NCBI GenBank assembly: GCA_946481345.1
Contig: CAMLMY010000016.1
Span: forward strand, 1 to 40,682
Length of the DNA stretch: 40,682 nt
Reading direction: 5' to 3'
DNA from: an uncultured Gilliamella sp.
GTDB taxonomy: Bacteria; Pseudomonadota; Gammaproteobacteria; Enterobacterales; Orbaceae
Part shown: piece by piece, positions 17,427-27,296 of the stretch
Numbering within the stretch: position 1 is the stretch's first letter
Layout of the letters: each line of letters starts with the position of its first letter
Program-made: the position numbers and the translations under genes
Notes under the pieces: model-generated
The model's database searches: none
What the model saw: only the letters and a program-made list of their open reading frames with translations
Told to the model about the DNA's origin: nothing

Positions 17427-18776
17427 ATGAATAAGATAGGAAATAATAAAAGTGAAAGAAATACTTCAGATTTAGTTAAAGCTGCTGTTTCTGGTTGGCT
17501 TGGAACCGCATTAGAGTTTATGGATTTCCAATTATATTCTTTAGGTGCTGCACTTGTATTTCATGAAATATTTTTCCCTGAACAATCAGCGATTATGGCA
17601 TTGATATTAGCGATGGGAACTTATGGCGCTGGATACGTTGCACGTATTGTTGGCGCTTTTGTTTTTGGCCGCATGGGTGATGCAATTGGTAGAAAGAAAG
17701 TATTATTTATCACTATCACTATGATGGGTATTTGTACCACATTGATAGGTTTTTTACCCACCTATGCTCAAGTCGGTATTTTAGCGCCATTAATGTTAGT
17801 TGTTTTGCGTATTATTCAAGGATTAGGTGCTGGTGCAGAAATTTCTGGTGCTGGCACTATGCTCGCAGAGTATGCGCCAAAAGGAAAACGAGGAATTGTT
17901 TCTTCACTTGTTGCGATGGGTACTAACTGTGGGACTTTAAGTGCGACAGCAATTTGGGCAATTATGTTTTTTATACTAGATAAAGATCAACTCATATCTT
18001 GGGGGTGGCGAGTACCATTTATTGCCAGTGTCATTGTTATGATCTTTGCCATTTGGCTCCGAATGAATTTAAAAGAGAGCCCTGTTTTTGATGATGTAAA
18101 TGATGCAACAGCAAAAACAAGTAATGAAAAACCAGCAATTAAACATATTTCATTATTGGAGATGTGTAAAAGTAAATCTTTTTGGTTAGCAACGGGGTTA
18201 CGCTTTGGTCAAGCTGGGAATTCTGGTTTAATTCAAACTTTTTTAGCCGGTTACTTAGTACAAGCATTGTTATTTGAGAAAAGCATACCAACTGATGCTT
18301 TAATGATCAGTTCAATTGTTGGTTTTTTCACAATTCCTTTCTTAGGTTGGTTATCCGATAAGATTGGGCGTCGCGTACCTTATATAATTATGACTTTATC
18401 AGCAATTATTCTTGCTTATCCAATGTTATCTATTATTGTTGATAAAAATCATTCAGTGAGTACCATTATGTTATGTTTGATTGTTATTCATAACGTTGCG
18501 GTATTGGGACTGTTTGCATTAGAAAACATCACAATGGCAGAAATGTTTGGCGCGCGTAATCGATTTACTCAAATGGCGATATCTAAAGAAGCAGGTGGAC
18601 TTATTGCGGTAGGATTTGGTCCAATATTAGCGGGAATTTTCTGTAAAATGGTTAACGATTGGTGGCCAATTGTTGTTATGATTATTATCTATTCTTGTAT
18701 TGGTTTAGTTTCTGCGATTTTTATGCCTGAGGTAAAAGATCGTAATTTAGCTGATTTAAAAGATGCAGCAGAATAA
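17427..18776 (+). CDS. ydfJ: MHS-family MFS transporter (YdfJ-like)
   Basis: Metabolite:H+ symporter subgroup of the major facilitator superfamily, 449 residues, about 12 transmembrane helices. MHS signatures are [22 protein letters not shown] in helix 1 (two stretches around MDFQLY), [13 protein letters not shown] in loop 2-3, [24 protein letters not shown] in helices 4-5 and [14 protein letters not shown] in loop 8-9. Its place between rspB and ydfI corresponds to ydfJ, which in E. coli K-12 is a transporter gene disrupted by the Qin prophage; here it is intact. Likely imports the sugar acid used by RspA, RspB and YdfI. The downstream gene overlaps or abuts it. Confidence 0.88.
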   Translation: MNKIGNNKSERNTSDLVKAAVSGWLGTALEFMDFQLYSLGAALVFHEIFFPEQSAIMALILAMGTYGAGYVARIVGAFVFGRMGDAIGRKKVLFITITMMGICTTLIGFLPTYAQVGILAPLMLVVLRIIQGLGAGAEISGAGTMLAEYAPKGKRGIVSSLVAMGTNCGTLSATAIWAIMFFILDKDQLISWGWRVPFIASVIVMIFAIWLRMNLKESPVFDDVNDATAKTSNEKPAIKHISLLEMCKSKSFWLATGLRFGQAGNSGLIQTFLAGYLVQALLFEKSIPTDALMISSIVGFFTIPFLGWLSDKIGRRVPYIIMTLSAIILAYPMLSIIVDKNHSVSTIMLCLIVIHNVAVLGLFALENITMAEMFGARNRFTQMAISKEAGGLIAVGFGPILAGIFCKMVNDWWPIVVMIIIYSCIGLVSAIFMPEVKDRNLADLKDAAE

Positions 18777-18792
18777 AAAAATGGGAAAAATA

Positions 18793-20274
18793 ATGAAATT
18801 ATCAAATCAAACTTTATCACAACTACCTGAAGCGGTAGTTGTACCAAATTATGATAGAAATCAGCTTAAAACTAAAATCGTTCATCTTGGTTTTGGTGCT
18901 TTTCATCGTGCTCATCAAGCTGTATTTGCCGATATTTTAGCTGCCGAACATGGTAGTGATTGGGGATACTGTGAAGTCAATTTAATTGGTGGTGAAAAAC
19001 AAATCGCTGATCTTAAAGAACAAAATTATCTATTTAGTGTTTGTGAAATGTCCTATGATAACTGGTCTACTCGAGTGGTGGGGGTCGCCAAAGAAGCATT
19101 ACATGCAGATATAGATGGTATAGCAAAAATTTTAGAGGTTATGACGCGTCCAGAAATCGCAATTATATCAATAACTGTCACTGAAAAAGGTTATTGCTAT
19201 TTACCCGCGACAGCATCAATTGATATCAATAATGTCCTTATTCAACACGACATTGACAATCCAACTCATCCTAAAAGTGTGCCGGGGGTCATTGTTGAAG
19301 CTTTACGTATTCGTAAAGAAAAAGGCTTGAAACCTTTTTCGGTCATGTCTTGTGACAATATGCCAGAAAATGGTCATGTAACACGTAATGTAGTTTCGGC
19401 TTTAGCAAAAATAAGGGATGCAAACTTATCCCAATGGATTGAAAAAAATGTCAGCTTTCCATCTACTATGGTTGACCGTATTGTGCCAGCAGTAACGCCA
19501 GATACAATAACAAAAATACAAAAGCAATTGGGGGGCATTGACGATCTTGCAGGTGTTGCTGGTGAGCCATTCAAGCAATGGGTAATTGAAGATAATTTTG
19601 TCGCAGGTCGTCCAGAATGGCAAAAATCGGGTGCAGAGTTAGTCAATGATGTTTTACCGTATGAAGAAATGAAATTACGCATGCTAAATGGCAGTCACTC
19701 CTTTTTTGCCTATCTAGGGTATTTGGCAGGATATTTACACATAGATGAATGTATGCAAGATCCCCATTATGTAAAAGCGGCTCGTCACCTTATGTTACAA
19801 GAACAAGCAACGACCTTACGCGTAAAAGGGGTTGATTTATCTGCTTACGCAGATTCGTTACTGGATCGTTATCGTAACACAGGCCTTAAACATCGTACTT
19901 GGCAAATTGCCATGGATGGTACATTAAAATTACCACAACGTATGCTTGATTCAGTTCGTTATCATTTAGCCAATAATACACCATTTGATTGTTTGGCTTT
20001 AGGTATTGCTGCTTGGATGCGATACGTTAGTGGTATCGATGATAATGGTAAAAATATTGAAATTAGTGATCCGGCCGCAGAGCAACTAAAAGAGTTGGTA
20101 TCAAACAGTCCCGATAATGAAGAGCGAGTCAAAGCATTATTATCATTGACGCATGTTTTTGGAAATGATTTATCTAATAATCAACATTTTATAGTTCAGG
20201 TTACCAACGCTTATTTATCTTTAAGAGATAAAGGTGCTAAACAAACCGTTCAACAATTAGCACAAAGTTTTTAA
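18793..20274 (+). CDS. ydfI: YdfI-like D-mannonate/fructuronate oxidoreductase
   Basis: Polyol-specific long-chain dehydrogenase family (mannitol dehydrogenase, UxuB). Expected reaction: NAD-dependent interconversion of D-mannonate and D-fructuronate. The Rossmann start is [17 protein letters not shown]. Other family blocks are [46 protein letters not shown] and the active-site region [22 protein letters not shown] place the start at 18793 (MKLSNQTL, 493 aa) because GGGA lies at good spacing. In-frame ATGs at 18763 and 18781 would make 503 or 497 residues, the first overlapping the transporter gene by 14 nt. Last gene of the operon; a terminator follows. Confidence 0.92.
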   Translation: MKLSNQTLSQLPEAVVVPNYDRNQLKTKIVHLGFGAFHRAHQAVFADILAAEHGSDWGYCEVNLIGGEKQIADLKEQNYLFSVCEMSYDNWSTRVVGVAKEALHADIDGIAKILEVMTRPEIAIISITVTEKGYCYLPATASIDINNVLIQHDIDNPTHPKSVPGVIVEALRIRKEKGLKPFSVMSCDNMPENGHVTRNVVSALAKIRDANLSQWIEKNVSFPSTMVDRIVPAVTPDTITKIQKQLGGIDDLAGVAGEPFKQWVIEDNFVAGRPEWQKSGAELVNDVLPYEEMKLRMLNGSHSFFAYLGYLAGYLHIDECMQDPHYVKAARHLMLQEQATTLRVKGVDLSAYADSLLDRYRNTGLKHRTWQIAMDGTLKLPQRMLDSVRYHLANNTPFDCLALGIAAWMRYVSGIDDNGKNIEISDPAAEQLKELVSNSPDNEERVKALLSLTHVFGNDLSNNQHFIVQVTNAYLSLRDKGAKQTVQQLAQSF

Positions 20275-20301
20275 CACAACTAACAATAATTAATAAAACA
20301 C

Positions 20302-20334
20302 AAAGTGTAATAACCAGTAATGGTATTACACTTT
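20302..20334. terminator. Terminator after ydfI
   Basis: Hairpin AAAGTGTAAT (20302-20311) with ATTACACTTT (20325-20334), extended by a CC/GG pairing inside; the 3' arm ends in TTTTC. It separates the rsp operon from the regulator gene. Confidence 0.8.
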
Positions 20335-20458
20335 TCTAACTGTCTAAATATAAAGCAGCGCCTAATTTATTATTATGGGTATTTATCAAAAAAACTTTTC
20401 TTATGCTTAAAAATCACCTACTATTCTTAATTATTTATTCTTTTAAATAAGATGGTAT

Positions 20459-21142
20459 ATGTTTAAATCTATCGACTTAAATATTTCTGAACCTGTTAAT
20501 CAACAAATTTATCGTACATTACGAAAAGCTATTATTACCTGTTATGTATTACCAGGTGTTTTACTTTCAGAAAAAGAAATTTCCAGTCAATTCAATGTTT
20601 CTCGCCAACCTGTCCGTGAAGCATTTATTAAACTAGCTGAAGCAGGTCTTGTACAAATTCTTCCCCAACGTGGCACATTTGTAACGAAAATTTCTATCAA
20701 GAAAGTGATGGATGGGCAATTTATCCGTGAAGCAGTTGAATGCGCCATCATCAAGCGGGCAGCTATAGAGATTAGCCAATCAGACATTTTACTGTTGCAA
20801 AAAAATCTTGCGGAACAAAAACAAGCCAATGAACGTAAAGACATAAGCTATTTTTTGGAAAAAGATGACGAATTTCATCAAATATTAATGAATGTAATTG
20901 ATTGTCCTATGGCATGGCAAACAGTTGAAAATATCAAAGCAATGATGGATAGAGTTAGATATTTAACATTAGAAGATGTCTCTCCACCGGAAGATCTAGT
21001 TAAACAACATGAAAAAATTTTAATTGCACTGGAAAATCATGATCCAGAGCTTGCAGCACAAGCTTTACATGAACATTTGTCGGCGATTCTACAAACTATA
21101 ACAATCGTGTCGCAGCAAAAAAATGAATGGTTTGTTGATTAA
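20459..21142 (+). CDS. rspR: GntR/FadR-family regulator RspR
   Basis: Transcription factor with an N-terminal winged helix-turn-helix (about 1-75; SEKEISSQFNVSRQPVREAFIKLAEAGLVQILPQRGTFV, conserved around SRQPVREAF) and a helical FCD effector domain (about 80-215; FIREAVECAIIKRAA, DDEFHQILM, HEKILIALENHD with metal-ligand Asp and His residues). It closely matches E. coli RspR (YdfH, 228 aa), known to control rspAB. It stands alone after a terminator. GATGGTATATG at its own start codon resembles part of the shared 14-mer, a weak hint of autoregulation. Expected targets are the two promoters at 11.9 and 15.1 kb. Confidence 0.93.
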   Translation: MFKSIDLNISEPVNQQIYRTLRKAIITCYVLPGVLLSEKEISSQFNVSRQPVREAFIKLAEAGLVQILPQRGTFVTKISIKKVMDGQFIREAVECAIIKRAAIEISQSDILLLQKNLAEQKQANERKDISYFLEKDDEFHQILMNVIDCPMAWQTVENIKAMMDRVRYLTLEDVSPPEDLVKQHEKILIALENHDPELAAQALHEHLSAILQTITIVSQQKNEWFVD

Positions 21143-21304
21143 TACTGATATTATCTTATCTTTTTTTATTGTAAAACCTGATTATTTATTAAATTTTGTA
21201 TTCATATCTTTAGCTTATTTAGTTAAAAAAATTAATAAAATTACTGGTTATAATTATCACGCTATAATGTTTTTTGATTTGAAAAACCTAGGTAAGGTTG
21301 TAAT

Positions 21305-21583
21305 ATGATTAAACAAGTAAAAATTCAAGTGAGTGGACGGGTGCAAGGGGTTGGATTTCGTTTTTTTACTCATCAACAAGCAAAAAAGCTGGGTTTATTT
21401 GGCTACGTTAAAAATTTGGATAATGGTGATGTTGAAATTCTTATTCAAGGCGATAGTTTACAAATAACTAAATTTACTGAGTGGCTTAACCAAGGGGGAC
21501 CTTCTTCTGCCCGCATTAGCAATCTTAATATTTGTGAATTAGCACCTAAAAACGATCTAACTTCTTTTAATATCCGATATTAG
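21305..21583 (+). CDS. yccX: Acylphosphatase
   Basis: Hydrolyses carboxyl-phosphate bonds of acylphosphates. 92 residues, the standard family size. Signature I GRVQGVGFRFFTHQQA carries the phosphate-binding loop and catalytic Arg, and signature II is GYVKNLDNGDVEI with the catalytic Asn. GGPSSARI near the end is also typical. The short ribosome site AGGT is 10 or so nt upstream. It is probably transcribed alone or by readthrough from rspR; the downstream neighbour is convergent. Confidence 0.95.
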   Translation: MIKQVKIQVSGRVQGVGFRFFTHQQAKKLGLFGYVKNLDNGDVEILIQGDSLQITKFTEWLNQGGPSSARISNLNICELAPKNDLTSFNIRY

Positions 21584-21688
21584 TTTATTTAAATAAGTTA
21601 ATCTTAGATGATTTTTAATGGTAGTCACCCAGTTTCTCTAAATAATACTTAGATGGTTAATTAATATAAAATATTATTAAATTTGCTT

Positions 21689-22282
21689 TTAACGCTTACG
21701 TAAATAACCTAAAACACGAAAGGCATCTATTTTCCATAATCCATCTTTGTAAACTAGTGGAAACGTAGCTCGACTACTGGCAGTAGGGCCGGGATTTTGC
21801 TGAACGATCTCAATATCAGTGTCAGTAACTTTACTGATGATGGCTACATGACCATATCTAGACCAACCTAAAACAATAATATCGTCAACTTGAGGTTTAG
21901 TGGGGGAGCCATTATGGAATTGAAGTAAATTCCGTTTAGGATTGAGAGCTCCATCTGGTATCGAATCATCAAAAAAATCTTTAGCATGGCCATAACTGTC
22001 AGGCATTTTATGATTAAACCGTTCGTAATAGTAACGTTTAATAAACTCAACACACTGATACTTTAACCCTAAATTATAACCATCTTTTGCTACATTTCTA
22101 CCATTTACATGGTTTACTGCACCATTATAATAAACTTTAACACCATTAAATTCATCAACAACCATGCCAATTTTACTTTCATCAACATTTAAATCAGCAT
22201 AAACAAAATGATAAAAACCAATACCCAATAACATTACTAAAACAATTATTGAAAAAACAATTTTTTTAAAGCTTAATAACAT
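21689..22282 (-). CDS. Membrane-anchored CHAP-domain amidase or peptidase
   Basis: 197 residues. One hydrophobic segment at about 8-29 acts as an uncleaved anchor or signal; the rest would face the periplasm. Residues 60-190 form a CHAP (NlpC/P60-like) domain with likely catalytic Cys77 (KYQCVEFIKRYY), His145 (RYGHVAIISK) and polar Asn163 (VQQNPG). The QCVEF block is most like the amidase half of glutathionylspermidine synthetase/amidase, but the ligase half is absent. Possible roles are cleavage of a peptidoglycan peptide or of a glutathionylspermidine-like amide. It is a single gene, convergent with yccX and divergent from lptC. Confidence 0.8.
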   Translation of the reverse strand: MLLSFKKIVFSIIVLVMLLGIGFYHFVYADLNVDESKIGMVVDEFNGVKVYYNGAVNHVNGRNVAKDGYNLGLKYQCVEFIKRYYYERFNHKMPDSYGHAKDFFDDSIPDGALNPKRNLLQFHNGSPTKPQVDDIIVLGWSRYGHVAIISKVTDTDIEIVQQNPGPTASSRATFPLVYKDGLWKIDAFRVLGYLRKR

Positions 22283-22564
22283 CTGGGGTCCCTTTTACAT
22301 ATCTTTTTTATCTTAAAAACGAAGAATGTTCTAATCCTTGAATGTGTTATATATTATCATTAAAAGTTATCTGTTTTATAGTAAAAAGAAAATTTATAAG
22401 TAAATTATCAATATTTTCAATTATTATTTTGAGATTACTTAACTTCTTTTAATGTCAGATATTAATTTAATAAAAAATAAAGTAAAATAACCAAATTACA
22501 GAACTTAAAGATAACGATTTATCCTTGTTATTGATTAAACTTATTCGTGTGATAAAAATATGCT

Positions 22565-23128
22565 ATGAATAAAAAAAATTTAATCTATATCTTACTTATC
22601 ATTGTGGTGGTTGGTGTTTATTATAATTATCAGAAAGATGATGATTCAGATTCAATGTCAACAATCAGCTTATCGGATACGCCGATATATCAAAGTGATG
22701 ATATGATAACAAATATTTATGACATATCAGGAGAGATCATCTATAAAATTGAATCAGTTAAAGTAAGACATTATGATGAATCAAATAATACTGAATTTGA
22801 TTTACCCAATTTGACTATTTATGATCGGGAACATTCCGCTACATGGAATATTCACTCTCAAAAAGCAACGTTAACCAATGATAAATTGATTTATCTTAAT
22901 CAAAATGTTCAATTAGATAATTTAACTACTGGCGCTCAATTAAAGCATGTATTAACGGATAATGCCATTATTGATTTAACGACCCAAAATGTCACCTCTA
23001 AAGATCTTGTTACTATTAAAGGGGTTGGTTTTTTTTCAACGGGGCAAGGATTAATTGGAAATTTACGGACAAAAACTGCAAATATACTTGAAAATATAAA
23101 AACTTATTACAACACTGAGGCAAAATAA
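22565..23128 (+). CDS. lptC: LptC, LPS export protein
   Basis: LptC is anchored in the inner membrane and passes lipopolysaccharide from LptB2FG to LptA. 187 residues (E. coli 191). One transmembrane helix lies near residues 5-19, followed by a beta-jellyroll OstA-like periplasmic domain with NIYDISGEIIYKIESVKVRHY, FDLPNLTIYD and the A-x-L pattern typical of the fold. The sequence is diverged, and the call rests equally on its position before lptA and lptB. There is no clear Shine-Dalgarno before the ATG. The genes kdsD and kdsC, which precede lptC in E. coli, are absent. Confidence 0.9.
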   Translation: MNKKNLIYILLIIVVVGVYYNYQKDDDSDSMSTISLSDTPIYQSDDMITNIYDISGEIIYKIESVKVRHYDESNNTEFDLPNLTIYDREHSATWNIHSQKATLTNDKLIYLNQNVQLDNLTTGAQLKHVLTDNAIIDLTTQNVTSKDLVTIKGVGFFSTGQGLIGNLRTKTANILENIKTYYNTEAK

Positions 23129-23132
23129 AAAA

Positions 23133-23684
23133 ATGAGATTGCAAAAACGGTTTATTTATCCATTATTTTTTATGTTATCTATTTCATATGGGTGTTTTGC
23201 CGATGAGCCAAATACATCAACATCTGAAGAACAACATGATAAAAAGATGTTAGTTAATAATAAACCTATTACTATAGATGCTAATAATCAGCAGATTGAT
23301 ATTGAAAAAAATATCATAACATTTAGTGGTAATGTGCAAATAATTCAAGATGGTTTAACTATTTTAGCCGATAAAGTGATAGTGACTGATATGCAGGATT
23401 CCACAAAACAGAAAATTACAGCGTATGGTAATCCAGTCAATTTTAAACAAATTTTACCTCAAAATAATAAAGTTGTGACAGGGCATTCTGAGCAAATTAT
23501 CTATGATGTTAAACAAAATATTGTCACCTTACGGAACAACGCAGAGTTATTTCAGCAGGATAATCACGTGGTTAGTTCAATCATTTCTTATAATGTAAAA
23601 CAACAGTTGATACTTGCCCAACCCAAAAATGGTCGAGTAAAAAGCACTATTATTCCTAGCCAAGTTAAAGAGATAAATAAATAA
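23133..23684 (+). CDS. lptA: LptA, periplasmic LPS bridge protein
   Basis: Periplasmic component that oligomerises into the bridge carrying LPS from LptC to LptD. 183 residues. A signal peptide of about 24 residues ends at CFA, followed by DEPNTST. The OstA beta-jellyroll follows: [40 protein letters not shown] (key pattern IDxNxxxID...FxGNVxxxQ). The ribosome site GAGG lies inside the end of lptC, 4 nt away. Operon with lptC and lptB. Confidence 0.94.
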   Translation: MRLQKRFIYPLFFMLSISYGCFADEPNTSTSEEQHDKKMLVNNKPITIDANNQQIDIEKNIITFSGNVQIIQDGLTILADKVIVTDMQDSTKQKITAYGNPVNFKQILPQNNKVVTGHSEQIIYDVKQNIVTLRNNAELFQQDNHVVSSIISYNVKQQLILAQPKNGRVKSTIIPSQVKEINK

Positions 23685-23685
23685 A

Positions 23686-24411
23686 ATGTCAATTTTAAAA
23701 GCGGAAAATTTAGCCAAAATTTACAAGAAACGTCGTGTGGTTGAAGATGTCAGTTTAACTGTAAACTCAGGTGAAATTGTTGGTTTATTAGGACCTAATG
23801 GTGCTGGTAAAACCACCACTTTTTATATGGTTGTTGGTATAGTAACTTTAAATGCGGGTAAAATATTTCTTGATGATCATGATATAAGTATATTGCCTCT
23901 ACATGAACGAGCCCAAAAGGGTATTGGATATTTACCGCAAGAAGCGTCAATTTTCAGAAAACTCTCGGTTATTGACAATATTATGGCTATTTTAGAAACA
24001 CGCAATGATATTGATAAAAGGGAAAAAATTGACCGAGCAGAAGAACTTCTTGAAGAATTTCATATCACCCATATACGTGACAGTATCGGACAATCTTTAT
24101 CAGGTGGTGAAAGACGTAGAGTTGAAATTGCCAGAGCGTTAGCGGCTAATCCTAAATTCATTTTACTTGATGAACCTTTCGCTGGGGTTGATCCTATATC
24201 GGTTATTGATATTAAAAATATCATTAAGCATTTACGTGATAGAGGACTTGGTGTATTAATCACGGACCATAATGTGCGCGAAACGTTAGATGTTTGTGAA
24301 CGTGCTTATATTGTAAATAAAGGACATTTAATTGCTGAAGGTTCACCAAGTGATATCTTAAGTAACGAATATGTTAAACGCGTTTACTTAGGAAATGAAT
24401 TTAGATTATGA
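23686..24411 (+). CDS. lptB: LptB, ATPase of the LPS exporter
   Basis: Cytoplasmic ATPase that powers LPS extraction by LptB2FG. 241 residues, identical in length to E. coli LptB. ABC motifs: Walker A GPNGAGKT (36-43), Q-loop YLPQEASIF, signature [15 protein letters not shown], Walker [13 protein letters not shown] and H-loop ITDHNVRE. It starts one base after the lptA stop and its end overlaps rpoN by 4 nt (ATGA), so the four genes are one operon. Confidence 0.97.
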   Translation: MSILKAENLAKIYKKRRVVEDVSLTVNSGEIVGLLGPNGAGKTTTFYMVVGIVTLNAGKIFLDDHDISILPLHERAQKGIGYLPQEASIFRKLSVIDNIMAILETRNDIDKREKIDRAEELLEEFHITHIRDSIGQSLSGGERRRVEIARALAANPKFILLDEPFAGVDPISVIDIKNIIKHLRDRGLGVLITDHNVRETLDVCERAYIVNKGHLIAEGSPSDILSNEYVKRVYLGNEFRL

Positions 24412-25826
24412 TAAGACCCAGTTTACAACTGAAAATTTCTCAACAGTTGTCAATGACACCTCAACTTCAACTAGCCATTCGATTGTTGCAGTTGTCAACG
24501 TTAGAACTACAGCAAGAAATTCAAACGGCACTTGAAAATAATCCATTACTTGAGATTGCAGATCAATATGATGAAGTAAATATTGAGAAAATTGAGTTAA
24601 ATGAAAATGTTGACACTCGTGAAGCCTTAGATAGCCGAGAAATTCCAGACGACATCCCACTTGATGCATCATTAGATGATATTTATACGGCAGGTACGCC
24701 TTCTGGAACTCATTCTGATTATCGTAATGATGAGTTACCGGTTTACCAAGGTGAAACCCATGAAACATTATATGACTATTTAAAATGGCAACTTGATTTA
24801 ACCCCTTTTAGCGACATTGATCGTGCCATTGCTGTGTCAATTATTGATGCGATTGATGACAGAGGTTATTTAACTGTTTCATTAGATGAAATCTTGGAAG
24901 AACAAGGTAATGATGAGATTGAACTTGAAGAAGTTGAAACTGTTTTAAAACGAATTTGGCATTTTGACCCAATCGGTGTTGGTGCCAGAACGCTGCAAGA
25001 GTGTTTATCTATCCAAATCCAATATTTGACGCCACCAACATTTGTTAAGCAAATCATTGATGACTATCTTGATTTATTGGCAGTTCGGGATTATCGAACA
25101 TTAAAAAAAATGTTGAATGCAACAGATGAACAACTTAAAGAATCTATCGATTTTATTCAGCATTTACAGCCTTATCCGGGTGATTCGGTTAATACCACTT
25201 CCCCAGATTATGTGATTCCAGATGTATTAGTCAGAAAAATGGATGGGCGATGGGTCGTTGATTTAAATAATGACACCATGCCGACTTTACGCATTAATCA
25301 GCAATATGCAGCAATGGAAAAAATTGCCAGTCAAAGCGATAGTCAATATATAAAATCACATTTGCAAGATGCCAATTGGTTTATTAAAAGTATTGAAAAT
25401 CGTAACGAAACCTTGTTGAAAGTCAGCCAATTTATCGTTGAACACCAACAAGAATTTTTTGAGCATGGTGCAGAATATATGAAACCGATGATTTTGTCGG
25501 ATGTTGCTACAGCGATTGATATGCATGAATCCACGATTTCTCGTGTGACCACTCAAAAATATTTACAGTGTCCAACAGGAATATTTGAACTAAAATTCTT
25601 TTTTTCAAGCCATGTTAATACTGAATCTGGGGGCGAAGCATCGTCTACTGCTATTCGTGCTTTAATTAAAAAATATATATCCGCAGAAGACAGTAAAAAA
25701 CCATTGAGCGACAGTAAATTAGTTTCAATGTTAGAAAAACAAGGGATTATTATTGCTCGAAGGACAGTGGCCAAATATCGTGAAAGTTTGTCAATTCCAC
25801 CATCGAGTCAGCGAAAACAGCTTTGA
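24408..25826 (+). CDS. rpoN: RNA polymerase sigma-54 factor
   Basis: Sigma-54 directs RNA polymerase to -24/-12 promoters and needs AAA+ activators. 472 residues (E. coli 477). Region I at the N-terminus has the glutamine-rich [21 protein letters not shown] (key QQLxMTPQLQ), region II is acidic, and region III carries the helix-turn-helix ([19 protein letters not shown]) and the RpoN box ARRTVAKYR near the C-terminus. It overlaps lptB by 4 nt. The usual downstream genes (hpf, ptsN, rapZ, npr) are not here; the gene meets the convergent leu operon. I found no good -24/-12 promoter in this window. Confidence 0.97.
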   Translation: MIRPSLQLKISQQLSMTPQLQLAIRLLQLSTLELQQEIQTALENNPLLEIADQYDEVNIEKIELNENVDTREALDSREIPDDIPLDASLDDIYTAGTPSGTHSDYRNDELPVYQGETHETLYDYLKWQLDLTPFSDIDRAIAVSIIDAIDDRGYLTVSLDEILEEQGNDEIELEEVETVLKRIWHFDPIGVGARTLQECLSIQIQYLTPPTFVKQIIDDYLDLLAVRDYRTLKKMLNATDEQLKESIDFIQHLQPYPGDSVNTTSPDYVIPDVLVRKMDGRWVVDLNNDTMPTLRINQQYAAMEKIASQSDSQYIKSHLQDANWFIKSIENRNETLLKVSQFIVEHQQEFFEHGAEYMKPMILSDVATAIDMHESTISRVTTQKYLQCPTGIFELKFFFSSHVNTESGGEASSTAIRALIKKYISAEDSKKPLSDSKLVSMLEKQGIIIARRTVAKYRESLSIPPSSQRKQL

Positions 25827-25851
25827 GCGACAGACTAATTACAAAGCTGTT
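25814..25851 (-). terminator. Terminator of the leu-yafE transcript
   Basis: A perfect 10-bp inverted repeat, AACAGCTTTG (25816-25825) and CAAAGCTGTT (25842-25851), with a 16-nt loop. On the minus strand the stem is followed by TTTTC. It overlaps the rpoN stop codon, so it may also slow transcription from the rpoN side, where no T-run follows. Confidence 0.6.
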
Positions 25852-25874
25852 ATCTAACCATTTGAATTGAGAAA

Positions 25875-26639
25875 TCAAACAATTCTACTGGTTTCAATAA
25901 TCATCATATCTGTAGTAAATGAGCCATCAGGTTGCAGTTCAAAATAGTTTTTTGTATCACTAGCAGCTGTTTCTTGATAAGCTCTAATTGCTTCCACTAA
26001 TTGAGTTGGTGTACGCATGCGTTTAACCCAGGTATCAAAAGAGAGTGTTAAACGATGACGAGCAATATTATCAATAGTAAAACCAGCTTCGGTCAAAAAA
26101 GTTAACCATTCACCTGGCGTATAGTCACGAACATGTGATGTATCACGCAACGCTTCAATGGTTTGTAACCAGATATCTAATACTGGATGTCCGGGGGATA
26201 CCACATCCATAATTATTAATTTGCCATTTGGTTTAGTGATCCTATGTAGTTCACGTAAACTTTTACCCACATCGTGCCAATGATGTGCGGAATAGCGACT
26301 TGCGACAATATCAAATTGACTATCAGCAAAAGGTTGCTGTTCGGCATAACCTTGTACTGTGGTTAGATTATTTAAACCTCGTTCCTTAGCTGTTTGAGAA
26401 ACGACAGATAACATTTCATCGGATAGATCATAAGCGATAACGTGTTTTACATGCTGTGCGGCAATAAAACTAACATGACCTGCACCGCAACCCATATCAA
26501 GTAATTGAGCTTCAGGATAGTTAGCAAGCAAGTTAGATAAATATTGCAGATCGGGACCTTGGGCGTGAACTTTACTGGTCAAATAGGCATTAGCTTGTTC
26601 ACCAAATTGCTGTTTTACATGATCGTGATGTGTTGCCAT
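25875..26639 (-). CDS. yafE: YafE-like SAM-dependent methyltransferase
   Basis: Class I methyltransferase of unknown substrate. Motif I LLDMGCGAGHVSF, then VIAYDLSDEML (acidic end of strand 2), YAEQQPFADSQFDIVASRYSAHHWHD (motif II region, key SRYSAHHWHDV) and PNGKLIIMDVVSPGHP. It resembles E. coli YafE and the UbiE/BioC-type fold. I start at the ATG 26639 (MATHHDHVKQQFGEQA, 254 aa), with GGGA upstream; an upstream TTG at 26678 would extend into the spacer after leuD. It is the last gene of the leucine operon, an unusual position whose functional meaning is unknown. Confidence 0.88.
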   Translation of the reverse strand: MATHHDHVKQQFGEQANAYLTSKVHAQGPDLQYLSNLLANYPEAQLLDMGCGAGHVSFIAAQHVKHVIAYDLSDEMLSVVSQTAKERGLNNLTTVQGYAEQQPFADSQFDIVASRYSAHHWHDVGKSLRELHRITKPNGKLIIMDVVSPGHPVLDIWLQTIEALRDTSHVRDYTPGEWLTFLTEAGFTIDNIARHRLTLSFDTWVKRMRTPTQLVEAIRAYQETAASDTKNYFELQPDGSFTTDMMIIETSRIV

Positions 26640-26657
26640 AGCGATTTCCCATAATTT

Positions 26658-26674
26658 GGCGCCAAAAGGGCGCC
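26658..26674. repeat. GC-rich hairpin between leuD and yafE
   Basis: GGCGCC at 26658-26663 and again at 26669-26674, a 6-bp all-GC stem with a 5-nt loop in very AT-rich surroundings. There is no T-run on the minus strand after it, so it is more likely an mRNA-stabilising or attenuating structure than a full terminator. Confidence 0.6.
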
Positions 26675-26682
26675 TCAAATAA

Positions 26683-27285
26683 TTAAGCTAAAAAGGTTGG
26701 AATTTTGTTTTCAAATGCGCTAATCGCATCTTCATGCTGTAAGGTTAATCCAATATTATCCAAACCATTTAATAAACAGTGACGTTTAAATGCATCAATT
26801 TTAAATGAATATTGTTTATCGCCAGCAATCACGACTTCGTTAACCAGATCGATAGTAAATTCTATCCCTTCGTTAGCTTCAACAATTTTAAATAATTCAT
26901 CAACATCTTCTTCTGATAAATTAACTAATAGTAACTGATTATTAAACGAGTTATTGTAAAAAATATCAGCAAAACTTGAACCAATGATGGTTTTAAAACC
27001 ATAATCGGCAAGTGCCCATGGCGCATGTTCACGTGATGAACCACAACCAAAATTTTCGCGTGCTAATAAAATACTCGCGCCTTTATAACGTGGTTTGTTT
27101 AGTACGAAATCGGGATTTGGTTGCTGACCGGCATCATCTAAAAAGCGCCATTCATGAAATGCATGTTTACCAAAGCCAGTACGGGTTACTTTTTGTAAAA
27201 ACTGTTTAGGGATAATTGCATCAGTATCAACGTTAGCCGCATCTAAAGGTACGACTAGTCCGGTATGTTTTGTAAATTTAGCCAT
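26683..27285 (-). CDS. leuD: 3-isopropylmalate dehydratase small subunit
   Basis: With LeuC, isomerises 2-isopropylmalate to 3-isopropylmalate in leucine synthesis. 200 residues (E. coli 201). Swivel-domain signatures include [36 protein letters not shown] and [14 protein letters not shown]. It follows leuC after 11 nt with an AGGAGG-type ribosome site, so expression of the two subunits is probably matched. Confidence 0.97.
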   Translation of the reverse strand: MAKFTKHTGLVVPLDAANVDTDAIIPKQFLQKVTRTGFGKHAFHEWRFLDDAGQQPNPDFVLNKPRYKGASILLARENFGCGSSREHAPWALADYGFKTIIGSSFADIFYNNSFNNQLLLVNLSEEDVDELFKIVEANEGIEFTIDLVNEVVIAGDKQYSFKIDAFKRHCLLNGLDNIGLTLQHEDAISAFENKIPTFLA

Positions 27286-27296
27286 GACAAGCCTCC

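Noticed and set aside
21123-21308. 61-codon frame between rspR and yccX
   Set aside because: It overlaps the end of rspR and the start of yccX, has no family resemblance, and its hydrophobic, AT-driven composition is what random AT-rich DNA gives.
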